46,872 nt of DNA from positions 1-46,872 of the forward strand of contig JAFZKD010000042.1 in NCBI GenBank assembly GCA_017553785.1. Direction: 5' to 3'. This DNA comes from Muribaculaceae bacterium. Its GTDB lineage: Bacteria; Bacteroidota; Bacteroidia; Bacteroidales; Muribaculaceae. Within the stretch, counting starts at the first letter, position 1. Each line of letters begins with the position of its first letter. The translations under genes and the position numbers were made by a program. The notes beneath the pieces are model-generated. The model saw only the letters and a list, made by a program, of their open reading frames with translations, was not told the DNA's origin and did not search any database. This document shows, in pieces, positions 7,550 to 14,625 of the stretch.

Positions 7550-8091
7550 TTCTTCCCTGCTGCAAACTGTTTTTGATGACTCTTCAGTAGTTTCACGGCT
7601 TGGGAATACGGGCTGGTCGTGATACTCTCGAAGTAGGCCGCCATGCTCGTGGTGTAGGTGCATTTATAGAAACCCTTTGTGAACAGTTCCTCAACCGTGA
7701 AACTATCGGCGAGGCGCAGCATCTCGTCATGCGTCTCGGCCAACAGGCGGTCAGCAGTCTCCAATGGCGTCTGCTGATGCTTCTCGACCAGCATCTTGTC
7801 CATCTCATGATAGTTCTTGCGGTATTCATCAGGCAGATAATCCCTCTGGTGCCCGTCACGGATGTTCTGCACAAACTCCCGCATCAGCACTTGCCACTCG
7901 TGGATGTGGATAAGCAAGTCACGAGTGCAACGGTCATACTGCCACCTGACACCGCACTTCTTTGGGTCGGCAGCAAACTCAAAAGGCGATGAGATTTCCT
8001 CTTGTGACATCTTGGCGATTTGTTCTTTCAGTTTAGCATAGCCGTCCTGCATAGCGGCCAGGAGCTCTTGTTTTGTTTTTGGTTTTGCCAT
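7546..8091 (-). CDS. ClbS/DfsB family (DUF1706) four-helix protein
   Basis: The 181-residue cytosolic protein is all-helical and matches the ClbS/DfsB (DUF1706) family. It opens with the family's MxxPKTKQELLAAMQDGYAKL-like segment, followed by RDLLIHIHEWQVLM and a central LPDEYRKNYHEMDKMLVEKHQ segment. The founding member, ClbS of colibactin producers, protects its host by hydrolysing the DNA-alkylating cyclopropane warhead. Other members, widespread in bacteria that make no colibactin, have unknown substrates. It lies 34 bp downstream of nitroreductase copy 2 and overlaps the esterase start by ATGA, so it is the middle gene of a three-gene operon. Protection against an electrophilic small molecule is a family-based inference. 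Confidence 0.8.
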   Translation of the reverse strand: MAKPKTKQELLAAMQDGYAKLKEQIAKMSQEEISSPFEFAADPKKCGVRWQYDRCTRDLLIHIHEWQVLMREFVQNIRDGHQRDYLPDEYRKNYHEMDKMLVEKHQQTPLETADRLLAETHDEMLRLADSFTVEELFTKGFYKCTYTTSMAAYFESITTSPYSQAVKLLKSHQKQFAAGKK

Positions 8092-8125
8092 TGTTCCAGA
8101 GATTTTTATCGGTTCTTTTTATATT

Positions 8126-8815
8126 TTATGCCCATTCAAAATTTTCTTTTCCGGCACCGATTTCGAAGTGGTAACGGGCGATGCCTAGGTCCATCTGGGT
8201 ATAGCCGACAAGGGAGAAATGGCGTTTGGCAAGGACACGTGCCGGCTGGCCTTTTACGGTCGGCAGTAGTTCAAACGAGAACTTTTGTTGATTGATGGCT
8301 GTTGGAGCCAGCAATGCGGCCTCCACGCCACGCCTGAACCATTCAGGGCTGTCATCGCCGACGTTGCTCACCTGGTCGATGCGTTTGATCTTGTGCGCTA
8401 CGCCCTGCGTTTCACCATAGCCGATGGCGATATAGCAACCGATTATCTCGCCTTCGTCAAGCACATAGGTTCCCGGGATTTTAGTGTAACTGAGGCCCAC
8501 CCAGCAGGTGTTCAGTCCCAGGGTCTGGGCATACAGCACCAGTTGTTCGCCATAGTAGCCGATGCGTTCGTCAAGGTCATCGGCCTTCTTGCCAATCATG
8601 ACGAGGTAGTCGGTCACACCGCTGAACTTGCCATACCGGGCAAACGGTCCTAAGAAAGCCTTCGGCTCATTCCTTATCAACTGGATATGCAAGCGTCCCT
8701 CGAGGTTGAGTTCCGCAATCTTCTCTTCCAACGCTTTTGCATCTGCATCGGTCAGTGGCTGTCCTTTATAAGCCCTCACGCTATGCCGGGTTTGAATGGC
8801 TTCTTGTAGCGTCAT
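8126..8815 (-). CDS. Nitroreductase family protein, copy 2
   Basis: The 229-residue paralogue of the gene at 5773-6462 keeps the same motifs: TRHSVRAYKG at the N-terminus, GLNTCWVGLSYTKIPG in the middle and APTAINQQKFSFEL near residue 180. ATG 8815 is preferred over 8842, because 8842 lies inside the -7 element (8840-8847). It leads an operon with the ClbS-family gene (34-bp gap) and the secreted esterase. Differences from copy 1 are scattered with no frame disruption, so both copies appear functional and under selection. The duplication carried the promoter too. An FMN-dependent NAD(P)H reductase role is expected. Confidence 0.85.
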   Translation of the reverse strand: MTLQEAIQTRHSVRAYKGQPLTDADAKALEEKIAELNLEGRLHIQLIRNEPKAFLGPFARYGKFSGVTDYLVMIGKKADDLDERIGYYGEQLVLYAQTLGLNTCWVGLSYTKIPGTYVLDEGEIIGCYIAIGYGETQGVAHKIKRIDQVSNVGDDSPEWFRRGVEAALLAPTAINQQKFSFELLPTVKGQPARVLAKRHFSLVGYTQMDLGIARYHFEIGAGKENFEWA

Positions 8816-8920
8816 AGTCGTTATTTTATTATCACGTTTCAAAAATACTCATAATCCCCGAAATGACAAAAAGCAAAACGAGGGTTTTGTGGCCAAATCT
8901 TGCAACTTGCTGGTTATCAG
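8128..8920. repeat. Direct repeat copy 2 (nitroreductase plus promoter)
   Basis: Second copy of the roughly 794-bp repeat at 5775-6568. It leads a different pair of genes (ClbS-family and esterase rather than acetyltransferase and kinase). Confidence 0.8.
8840..8870 (-). promoter_or_regulatory. Promoter of nitroreductase operon 2
   Basis: TTTG (8867-8870 on the minus strand), 19 bp, then TATTTTTG (8840-8847). Elements and spacing are identical to copy 1. Confidence 0.65.
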
Positions 8921-9168
8921 AGATGTCTTAAATCGTGATAATCATGAAAGTGGTGGTGCGCGATTGATAAAGAATGTTAAAATCATTTTCTTCTCGCTAC
9001 AAAGATACTATCTGACTCGTTGCAGAGTCAATGTCAAAAAGCAAGACATGAATGGCCAGAGATTTTTTTACATGAATGTCCACGAATGCCCACGAATTAT
9101 TCATGAATGATTGATGATTTTTACATGAATGTCCATGAATCGCCACCCAATTGAAAAGAACTCTGCAA
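8921..9168. repeat. Gene-free stretch with direct repeats
   Basis: No gene is seen here. GATTTTTACATGAATGTCC-like units start at 9061 and 9116 and continue YRAAT-like into CACGAAT or CATGAAT. A shorter related word, CATGAATGGCC, lies near 9047, and ATTCATGAAT between the units is palindromic. The function is unknown; it may be remnants of a dispersed repeat. Confidence 0.4.
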
Positions 9169-9552
9169 TTATGATTGCTTTGTTAGGAAAAGCAACTTAA
9201 AGAGGCGATAGCACAGATAACAGCTCAGCAGCGCTATGAATGTAATAACACTTAAGATGATGGCGCCTGAAACATCCATTGGACCGAACGCATTAGATAA
9301 AGAAATCAGTATTAACATCCAGTCGAAATACAGCAGTGCCAGTGTCGTCAAGATGGCTCCAGTCATGAGAAGCACACTCGCCCACTTCTTGTAGTTGTAC
9401 ATTAGTCGTGGAGCACACATCAGAATGATACAAATTGGCACGACGATGCGAAAGCCTGAATAATAAGTCGGTACAAGACATGCACAGGTGAATCCCAATA
9501 CCAGGAAATAGGTCCCTAAGTTGCGTATGCTTTTTTCTTTCGATGCGTTCAT
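9169..9552 (-). CDS. Hypothetical small membrane protein, about four TM helices
   Basis: The 127-residue protein has a short charged N-terminus (MNASKEKSIRN) and about four hydrophobic segments: residues 12-30, 34-48, 57-75 and 90-115. Family not recognised. The frame is open to 9609, but ATG 9552 sits about 24 bases after a clear -7 element (TAACTTTG), which places the upstream ATG above the transcription start. It stands alone. Its promoter shares a 26-bp block with the promoter at 10997, so the two transcripts may be co-regulated. Confidence 0.6.
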   Translation of the reverse strand: MNASKEKSIRNLGTYFLVLGFTCACLVPTYYSGFRIVVPICIILMCAPRLMYNYKKWASVLLMTGAILTTLALLYFDWMLILISLSNAFGPMDVSGAIILSVITFIALLSCYLCYRLFKLLFLTKQS

Positions 9553-9575
9553 TCTGTTTCTTTCATTGATTATTG

Positions 9576-9600
9576 CAAAGTTACAACATTTCTTGCACAA
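9576..9600 (-). promoter_or_regulatory. Promoter of the small membrane protein, extended motif
   Basis: The minus strand carries TAACTTTG at 9576-9583, preceded by TGCAAGAAATGTTG. The 26-bp block including these matches the one at 10996-11021 with three differences. Confidence 0.55.
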
Positions 9601-9648
9601 GACTGACATTTGTCAAAGGAACTGTCCTTTTGATTTATGGATTAATTT

Positions 9649-10005
9649 TCAAAATTGGATTTTTTGAGGATTGTATTCTAGAATGTCTAATACCCGTTTC
9701 TTGTTTTCATATCCAGTTAACCAGAGTATTTTCTTATTAGAGCCATTTTTATATCCTTGTTCAAGAACAATTAGACTGTCTTTCTCAGGCATAAATTGAT
9801 ATAATCCACTCTGATACTCATAGAGATTAATGAATGTATCAGGTTTTAGGACAATCATTTTCTCATACTCAGGTGCCCCAAGTCTGTCCTTTAGTTCTTC
9901 ATCACTATAAACACCATTGATTTCAACACCATTGTTTTTACAACTAAAAAACAATGATAGCAACATCAATAGCCATAATAATATGTTCTTATATCTCATC
10001 GTCAC
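9649..10005 (-). CDS. Hypothetical small lipoprotein
   Basis: The 118-residue protein has a signal sequence rich in Leu and Phe ending in a lipobox-like SLFFSC, so it is a likely lipoprotein. The rest is a compact domain with ELKDRLGAPEYEKMIVLKPDTFINLYEY, DSLIVLEQGY and RVLDILEYNP, probably beta-rich. No family recognised. An alternative ATG lies two codons in (9999). It follows the secreted protein at 10030-10935 by 24 bp and is probably in the same transcript. Confidence 0.6.
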   Translation of the reverse strand: MTMRYKNILLWLLMLLSLFFSCKNNGVEINGVYSDEELKDRLGAPEYEKMIVLKPDTFINLYEYQSGLYQFMPEKDSLIVLEQGYKNGSNKKILWLTGYENKKRVLDILEYNPQKIQF

Positions 10006-10029
10006 AATAACGGGACGGTTGTTAGAATA

Positions 10030-10935
10030 CTATGGCAATTCGGGATTGTTTTGGCGGCTTATTTCTTCTTCATTGTTTTTCTTGATTTCTTCAATGAGTT
10101 CTTCTGGTAGTATCTCTTCATCGGTAAACTCCTTTTCAATCGATTCCTCATAGAACCTTGTAATCAGTTGATCCACCTCCTCTATGGACATCTTGGGTTC
10201 ACTCAGACCTAAAGCACAGCGAGCCCCATCCATCAAATCCTCATAATCGGGGGTCTGGCCCACGGACCCAAACATGAAATCCATGAATGAAAAGAGCATA
10301 AAGGCATATATCTTGCCTGAAGTATAGCTGTTGTCATTTTTTAGCATATCAGCAATTCCGGTAGCAAAGGCTTGTCGTTTATGAATGCTGTCGGGACCAG
10401 CTAAGTCAATCCAGTCAAATCCAATTGATTGAGGGCAGTAAGCCATAGCGATGCCGAAGAGCGTTCCAAATCGGCAATCATCACCTTCAGCCGGCAACGC
10501 TTCAACGGTCTTTTCGACAAAAACATGAAGCATATCATTGAATATCCCGATGTTGTCGAATAACCCGATGGTGTCTTGCGGCAATTCGACATTGCCTGAG
10601 ACCACTTTATGAACCCCATCATAGACGCAGTCCAAATCGAATGGTTTATTCTCGGGATCAATAATCAGCATCTTCAGGACAAATAGACCAGTGTTAAATC
10701 CTTGTCCATATAAATCTGCATAGATAGAGTCTTGAATGATTGTATTCATGCACTCCTTCAGCCCCCGATAGAATTCTTCGTGGTCGGTCAGTATCAGCAG
10801 GTTGGAGTTCGCCTCAAACGCATTGCGCATGTTGTAATTTCCAAAGGCATAGGAAACAGAATCAAACGCTTCTTGAGCCGAAAGACTATCTACGAAAAAA
10901 CCAACAATAAAGGAAATCAGTATCAATCGTTTCAT
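10030..10935 (-). CDS. Secreted protein resembling the N-terminal domain of FKBP-type isomerases
   Basis: The 301-residue protein has a signal peptide (MKRLILISFIVGFFVDSLSA). The following region (DSVSYAFGNYNMRNAF, EEFYRGLKECMN, LYGQGFNTGLFVLKM) resembles the helical N-terminal dimerisation domain of Bacteroidota FKBP-type peptidyl-prolyl isomerases, where SYALG and DDFIKGL motifs occur. A second segment (FATGIADMLKN) looks similar. No FKBP catalytic domain is present. The C-terminus is highly acidic (EEILPEELIEEIKKNNEEE). The frame is open to 11010, but ATG 10935 gives the signal peptide and lies below the -7 element at 10997-11004. It could be a periplasmic chaperone-like protein; that is a weak inference. 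Confidence 0.6.
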   Translation of the reverse strand: MKRLILISFIVGFFVDSLSAQEAFDSVSYAFGNYNMRNAFEANSNLLILTDHEEFYRGLKECMNTIIQDSIYADLYGQGFNTGLFVLKMLIIDPENKPFDLDCVYDGVHKVVSGNVELPQDTIGLFDNIGIFNDMLHVFVEKTVEALPAEGDDCRFGTLFGIAMAYCPQSIGFDWIDLAGPDSIHKRQAFATGIADMLKNDNSYTSGKIYAFMLFSFMDFMFGSVGQTPDYEDLMDGARCALGLSEPKMSIEEVDQLITRFYEESIEKEFTDEEILPEELIEEIKKNNEEEISRQNNPELP

Positions 10936-10996
10936 AGTGTTCAGTAAGTATAATGAGTACGTTATTTTCTTAAATTCTGTTTGATTTTGATTGCGG

Positions 10997-11021
10997 CAAA
11001 GATACAACAATTCTTGCAGAA
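10997..11021 (-). promoter_or_regulatory. Promoter of the FKBP-N-like gene, extended motif
   Basis: The minus strand has TATCTTTG at 10997-11004 preceded by TGCAAGAATTGTTG, nearly the same block as at 9576-9600. Confidence 0.55.
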
Positions 11022-11076
11022 TACTATTGATCTCAAACCCTTTGTTTACTAGGGCATAAAACTACAACGTGTATCA

Positions 11077-12108
11077 TCACAAATACTGCTGATAGGTTTG
11101 CCAGGCGGAGTGGAGGGCGGTGGTATCGGGGGCGCCGGAGAAGAAGGCGGCTTGGCAGGTGTCCTTGAAGGGCGACCAGTTGCCGCAGATGATGCCGTCG
11201 CGGGCGATAATGGGCTGGAATATCCCGCTGTTGTTGTGGGCGCGGTGGGTGTGCTCCTTGGGGAGGACAATGTCGCGGCTCTTGTAGCCGATGAGGTATT
11301 CGTCATAGGGCGGAATCAGCAAATATTTACCCTTGCGGAAGCCCCGCGTGCGGCAGTCATCGGTCAGGTAGAACTCACGGCCTTGATACTTCTCCACGTG
11401 GATGCTGTTGCCCAACAGGGCGATGCCCTTGCGGCAGTCACTGACGTTCAACCCTGACCACCAGACGAAATCCTCCAGCGTGGCGGGCTGGTGGCTTTGG
11501 AAATACTTGCGGGCAATGCGCATCAACTCCTCGTCGCGTTCTATCTTGCCTGACGGCCTCACCTTATCGGCCGTGAGGGCATAGGTCGCCTTCATGGGCA
11601 GCAGGTCACCGCTGCAGAGGGTGCCAGACATCTCTGCCATGCGGATGTGGTAGGACAATCGATGGTCGTCCATACGGATATCTTTCGCAGCCAACGCCTG
11701 AATGAAATCCTCTTTGGTTACGCTCCCATGATCCGCAGCCGTCTGGGCAAGGATGGCACGAATTGCCATAACCTCCTCGTCGGGGATGGTGATTTTGTTG
11801 CTGTGCATCCAGCCGCGGGTGACAGCCATAGCCTTGGGCGCGCACAAGTCGAGCAGCCACCAGTAATCTTCGGCCGATACCAGTTGCCAGGTGCCGCGCA
11901 TCAGGTGCAGACGGATGATGCGTCCGCTGTCGAAGGCTTTCTTGAATGCCCGTGCCGACGGCTTGCGGGTGCGCATCTCCACAGCCCACCGCATCATGCG
12001 ATACTCCTGGGCCTGCATCGCCCCCATGTGGCTGACTACCTGGACAGGGTCGCTGAACTGAGGAACGATAAGTTGCTGGTTGAGAAGCCTGATGGCAATT
12101 GGATTCAT
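11077..12108 (-). CDS. AlkZ-like winged-helix DNA glycosylase (HTH_42 family)
   Basis: The 343-residue protein matches the HTH_42 / AlkZ-like family, built of tandem winged-helix domains. Near the N-terminus it carries MQAQEYR (Gln32-Ala33-Gln34), which fits the catalytic Q-x-Q motif of AlkZ, the azinomycin-resistance glycosylase that unhooks interstrand crosslinks. E. coli YcaQ/AlkX has Q-x-D instead. Other family stretches are RLHLMRGTWQLVSAEDYWWLL, WWSGLNVSDCRKGI, the C-terminal LLIPPYDEYLIGYKSRD, and NNSGIFQPIIARDGIICGNW. It would excise bulky or crosslinked alkylpurines. Its start lies 16 bp after DUF4298, in an operon with the exported nitroreductase. The specific lesion is unknown. Confidence 0.8.
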   Translation of the reverse strand: MNPIAIRLLNQQLIVPQFSDPVQVVSHMGAMQAQEYRMMRWAVEMRTRKPSARAFKKAFDSGRIIRLHLMRGTWQLVSAEDYWWLLDLCAPKAMAVTRGWMHSNKITIPDEEVMAIRAILAQTAADHGSVTKEDFIQALAAKDIRMDDHRLSYHIRMAEMSGTLCSGDLLPMKATYALTADKVRPSGKIERDEELMRIARKYFQSHQPATLEDFVWWSGLNVSDCRKGIALLGNSIHVEKYQGREFYLTDDCRTRGFRKGKYLLIPPYDEYLIGYKSRDIVLPKEHTHRAHNNSGIFQPIIARDGIICGNWSPFKDTCQAAFFSGAPDTTALHSAWQTYQQYL

Positions 12109-12124
12109 TTGGCGTGGCTATATC

Positions 12125-12430
12125 TCAAAAACGCTCTCCTAGTTCCTTTAAACGCTCATTCAATTCCTTACAGTCGGAGAGCATATTCCAAATGCCGTCC
12201 TCCGAGAGCACTCCTCGCTTCAGCCCCTCGGGCAAGAGCCCAGCCTCATCGTCCTCAAAGTCCTGTCGCCATTCGTTGCTGCCATAGTATTCATCTAGCG
12301 CATCGATGTCCTCTTTTGTGGCTTCATATTTGTCGAGCGCGGCAGACAGCCTTTTCACTGCTGCCAAGGCACGGTCAAGCCGCCGCTCCATCTTGCGGAT
12401 GCGTGCGATCTGTTCTTTGTTGTCGTTCAT
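12125..12430 (-). CDS. DUF4298-like coiled-coil protein
   Basis: The 101-residue acidic protein is helical. Residues 5-45 form a heptad-rich coiled coil (ARIRKMERRLDRALAAVKRL). Then come the DUF4298 signature-like segment ALDEYYGSNEWRQDFEDDEAGLLPEGLKRGVLSEDGIW and a C-terminal helix. Function unknown. It sits 7 bp downstream of the exported nitroreductase and 16 bp upstream of the AlkZ-like gene, so all three share a transcript. Confidence 0.75.
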   Translation of the reverse strand: MNDNKEQIARIRKMERRLDRALAAVKRLSAALDKYEATKEDIDALDEYYGSNEWRQDFEDDEAGLLPEGLKRGVLSEDGIWNMLSDCKELNERLKELGERF

Positions 12431-12437
12431 GATTCCA

Positions 12438-13046
12438 CTACTTGATGTATTTCACTTTGGACTCGTCGCGGGGTTTGGCATCAGGCTGCTCGTCGGGATA
12501 GCCGATGGCGATGATGTAATTCAACTTGTAGTCTTCGGGAATGTCGAGGCGGTCGATGAAGAACTTGCATTGCTCATTTGCCAACAGGAAGCGCACCGGA
12601 CCTGCGAGACAGCAAGTGCCAAGTCCCAACGACTGGGCGGCCAGCATCATGTTTTCGCCCAGCAGACCTGCATCCAGTTCGCCGCCACCCTTTGCTGGCG
12701 TACATACACAGATGAGATTCGGGGCATTGCGGAACATATTCTTGAAGTGCGGGTCGCGTTTCACCTGTTCGGGGTTCTCCCGTTTGAAGACCTCGGTCAC
12801 ATCATTAATCAGCTGTTGGTCTTCCACCACACGGATGATCCACGGTTGGCGGTTCATCCCGCTGGGCGCATTGATGCCTGCGCGAACCACAGCCACCAGT
12901 TTCTCGTGTTCGACAGGCTGGTCAAAGTACTGTCGCACCGAACGACGCGCCATGATGTTGTTGATCACTTCGTTTTCATAAACACTTTGTGCTGTAAGAG
13001 TCAGCACGCCTAACATTGCCATGAGGCATAACATCACGTTTCTCAT
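12438..13046 (-). CDS. Exported nitroreductase family protein
   Basis: The 202-residue nitroreductase starts with a signal peptide (MRNVMLCLMAMLGVLTLTAQ), so it is predicted to work in the periplasm. The core has ARRSVRQYFDQPV (FMN phosphate site), APSGMNRQPWIIRV, GLLGENMMLAAQSLGLGTC and IIAIGYPDEQP, the classic FMN-dependent layout, unlike the two cytosolic copies at 5773 and 8126. Sec export of a flavoprotein is unusual because FMN must be supplied outside the cytoplasm. It is followed by DUF4298 (7-bp gap). The GntP gene ends 45 bp upstream and no promoter was found between, so it may be read from the permease promoter. Confidence 0.8.
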   Translation of the reverse strand: MRNVMLCLMAMLGVLTLTAQSVYENEVINNIMARRSVRQYFDQPVEHEKLVAVVRAGINAPSGMNRQPWIIRVVEDQQLINDVTEVFKRENPEQVKRDPHFKNMFRNAPNLICVCTPAKGGGELDAGLLGENMMLAAQSLGLGTCCLAGPVRFLLANEQCKFFIDRLDIPEDYKLNYIIAIGYPDEQPDAKPRDESKVKYIK

Positions 13047-13091
13047 ATTGTCATGTATTTTGGTTTTAATGTCTGTGTCTTGAGAATGATC

Positions 13092-14444
13092 TTAGAGCAG
13101 GATCGCAGCGGCAAGGGTAATGAGTGCTATGGCTGTAATGCCCATGATGAGTGTCATCAGTGTCATGGTGCGGTAACCGTCCCGAGCCTTGATGCCGCCA
13201 AATCCTGTCACTACCCAAAAATAACTGTCGTTGGCGTGAGACACGGTCATCGCGCCGGCACCTATCGCCATTACCACAAGCGTTGCGGCAAGCGGGCTCG
13301 TGAAACCTAGCGCACTCATGATTGATCCCGAATCGTTGAACATGCCCATCATGCTTGCAGTCGTAGTGATGGCCACTGTCGAGGACCCTTGCGCCGACTT
13401 CAGGATAGCTGCTATCAGAAATGGAAATACCACTCCTAACATTTTGAGTGACTCTCCTGAGTCCTTGATAATGTCCACAAAACCGCTTGCCACAACCACG
13501 CTGCCTAACACACCGCCTGCAGCTGTGATGAAGATAATGGGTCCAGCTGTCATGAGCGAAGATTGGGTGATATCGTGGAATTTTCCCAACATTTTCTGCT
13601 GCATCAGCAAAGGAATGCATGTCAGCAATGCGATCATCAAAGCTATGGTGGGTTTGCCAAGGAAAGTGAGTACCTCGGCAATACCAGTCGGCAGTTCGAT
13701 TAGTGAAGCCATGCTACCCAGCGCCATGAGGATGATGGGCAGCACGATGGGTAGGAATGACATCGCGGCACTGCAACGGCACTCGCTCTCGACAATCTGA
13801 CTATCTTCGGTTTCCTCGGTCTCCTGCACCCGTTTGCCGATATAGGCAGTGAAGAAATAGGCTGGAATGAGTGACAAAAGCGATATCACGACACCAAAAC
13901 CTATTACCATTAACAGGTTGTTCTCCAACCCCACCATTCCTGCTGCCGCCACAGGGCCTGGCGTTGGTGGAATGAAAACATGCGAGGCGAACAATCCTCC
14001 AGCTAATGCCAGCATGAGCGGCACGGGCGATGTGCAGGATTGACGCGCCAGCGATTTGCCGATGGGACTAACGAGCACAAAGCCGCTGTCGCAAAACACC
14101 GGTATCGACACGATCCACCCGATGAGCATCATCGCCAACCGCGGATGACGCTTTCCCACCACACGCTCTACGGCCTTGGCCAAAGCCACCGCACCGCCAG
14201 TGCGCTCAAGGATGCTGCCAATCAACGTGCCGAAAATGATGACCAGAGCAATGCCACTGAACACGCCCCCAAAGCCTTTGCCAATCACATCGGGAATATC
14301 GGCAAAGGGAACACCCAGCATCGCCGCTAACAAAATGGCGGTGCCAAGTATCGACAAAAACGGATGCACCTTGAACCGTGCTATCGCTACCACCATGAGT
14401 ATGATAGCTGCGGCAAACAGTAATAATGTGCTGATTGCTGTCAT
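13092..14444 (-). CDS. GntP-family gluconate:H+ symporter-like permease
   Basis: The 450-residue polytopic protein has about 12 hydrophobic segments and GntP-family motifs: GFGGVFSGIALVIIFGTLIGSILERTGGA in the first third, IVSIPVFCDSGFVLVSPIGKSLA, PPTPGPVAAAGM, KSAQGSSTVAITTTASMM and SHANDSYFWVVTGFGG near the end. It would import gluconate or a related sugar acid with protons across the inner membrane. It has its own -7 element and is the first gene of the run continuing into the exported nitroreductase. No sugar-acid kinase or dehydrogenase lies nearby, so the substrate remains open. Confidence 0.9.
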   Translation of the reverse strand: MTAISTLLLFAAAIILMVVAIARFKVHPFLSILGTAILLAAMLGVPFADIPDVIGKGFGGVFSGIALVIIFGTLIGSILERTGGAVALAKAVERVVGKRHPRLAMMLIGWIVSIPVFCDSGFVLVSPIGKSLARQSCTSPVPLMLALAGGLFASHVFIPPTPGPVAAAGMVGLENNLLMVIGFGVVISLLSLIPAYFFTAYIGKRVQETEETEDSQIVESECRCSAAMSFLPIVLPIILMALGSMASLIELPTGIAEVLTFLGKPTIALMIALLTCIPLLMQQKMLGKFHDITQSSLMTAGPIIFITAAGGVLGSVVVASGFVDIIKDSGESLKMLGVVFPFLIAAILKSAQGSSTVAITTTASMMGMFNDSGSIMSALGFTSPLAATLVVMAIGAGAMTVSHANDSYFWVVTGFGGIKARDGYRTMTLMTLIMGITAIALITLAAAILL

Positions 14445-14471
14445 AACAGGATCTTTTTAGAATTCATTGGG

Positions 14472-14479
14472 CAAAGTTA
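14472..14479 (-). promoter_or_regulatory. -7 element of the GntP operon
   Basis: TAACTTTG on the minus strand, 27 bases before the start codon. No convincing -33 TTTG at 19-21 bp. Confidence 0.5.
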
Positions 14480-14576
14480 GCAACCATTTCCAACAAAACC
14501 GCATTCAATGGCATTTTTTTCACAAACGGCGAAGCTGCCCCTTGGCTTCTTATTGTGTTTTCATAGTGATTGCCAC

Positions 14577-14605
14577 AAAAAAAATCCCGCATTGTGGCAG
14601 GATTT
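14577..14605 (-). terminator. Rho-independent terminator of the CPBP protease gene
   Basis: On the minus strand a 9-bp stem AAATCCTGC/GCGGGATTT (one G-T pair, 6-nt loop) runs into eight T residues. Confidence 0.8.
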
Positions 14606-14625
14606 CTTTGATGGATCATTATCTA

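Noticed and set aside
9061-9144. CRISPR-like array
   Set aside because: Only two to three degenerate units with unequal spacing and no cas genes. No CRISPR array was found in the window.
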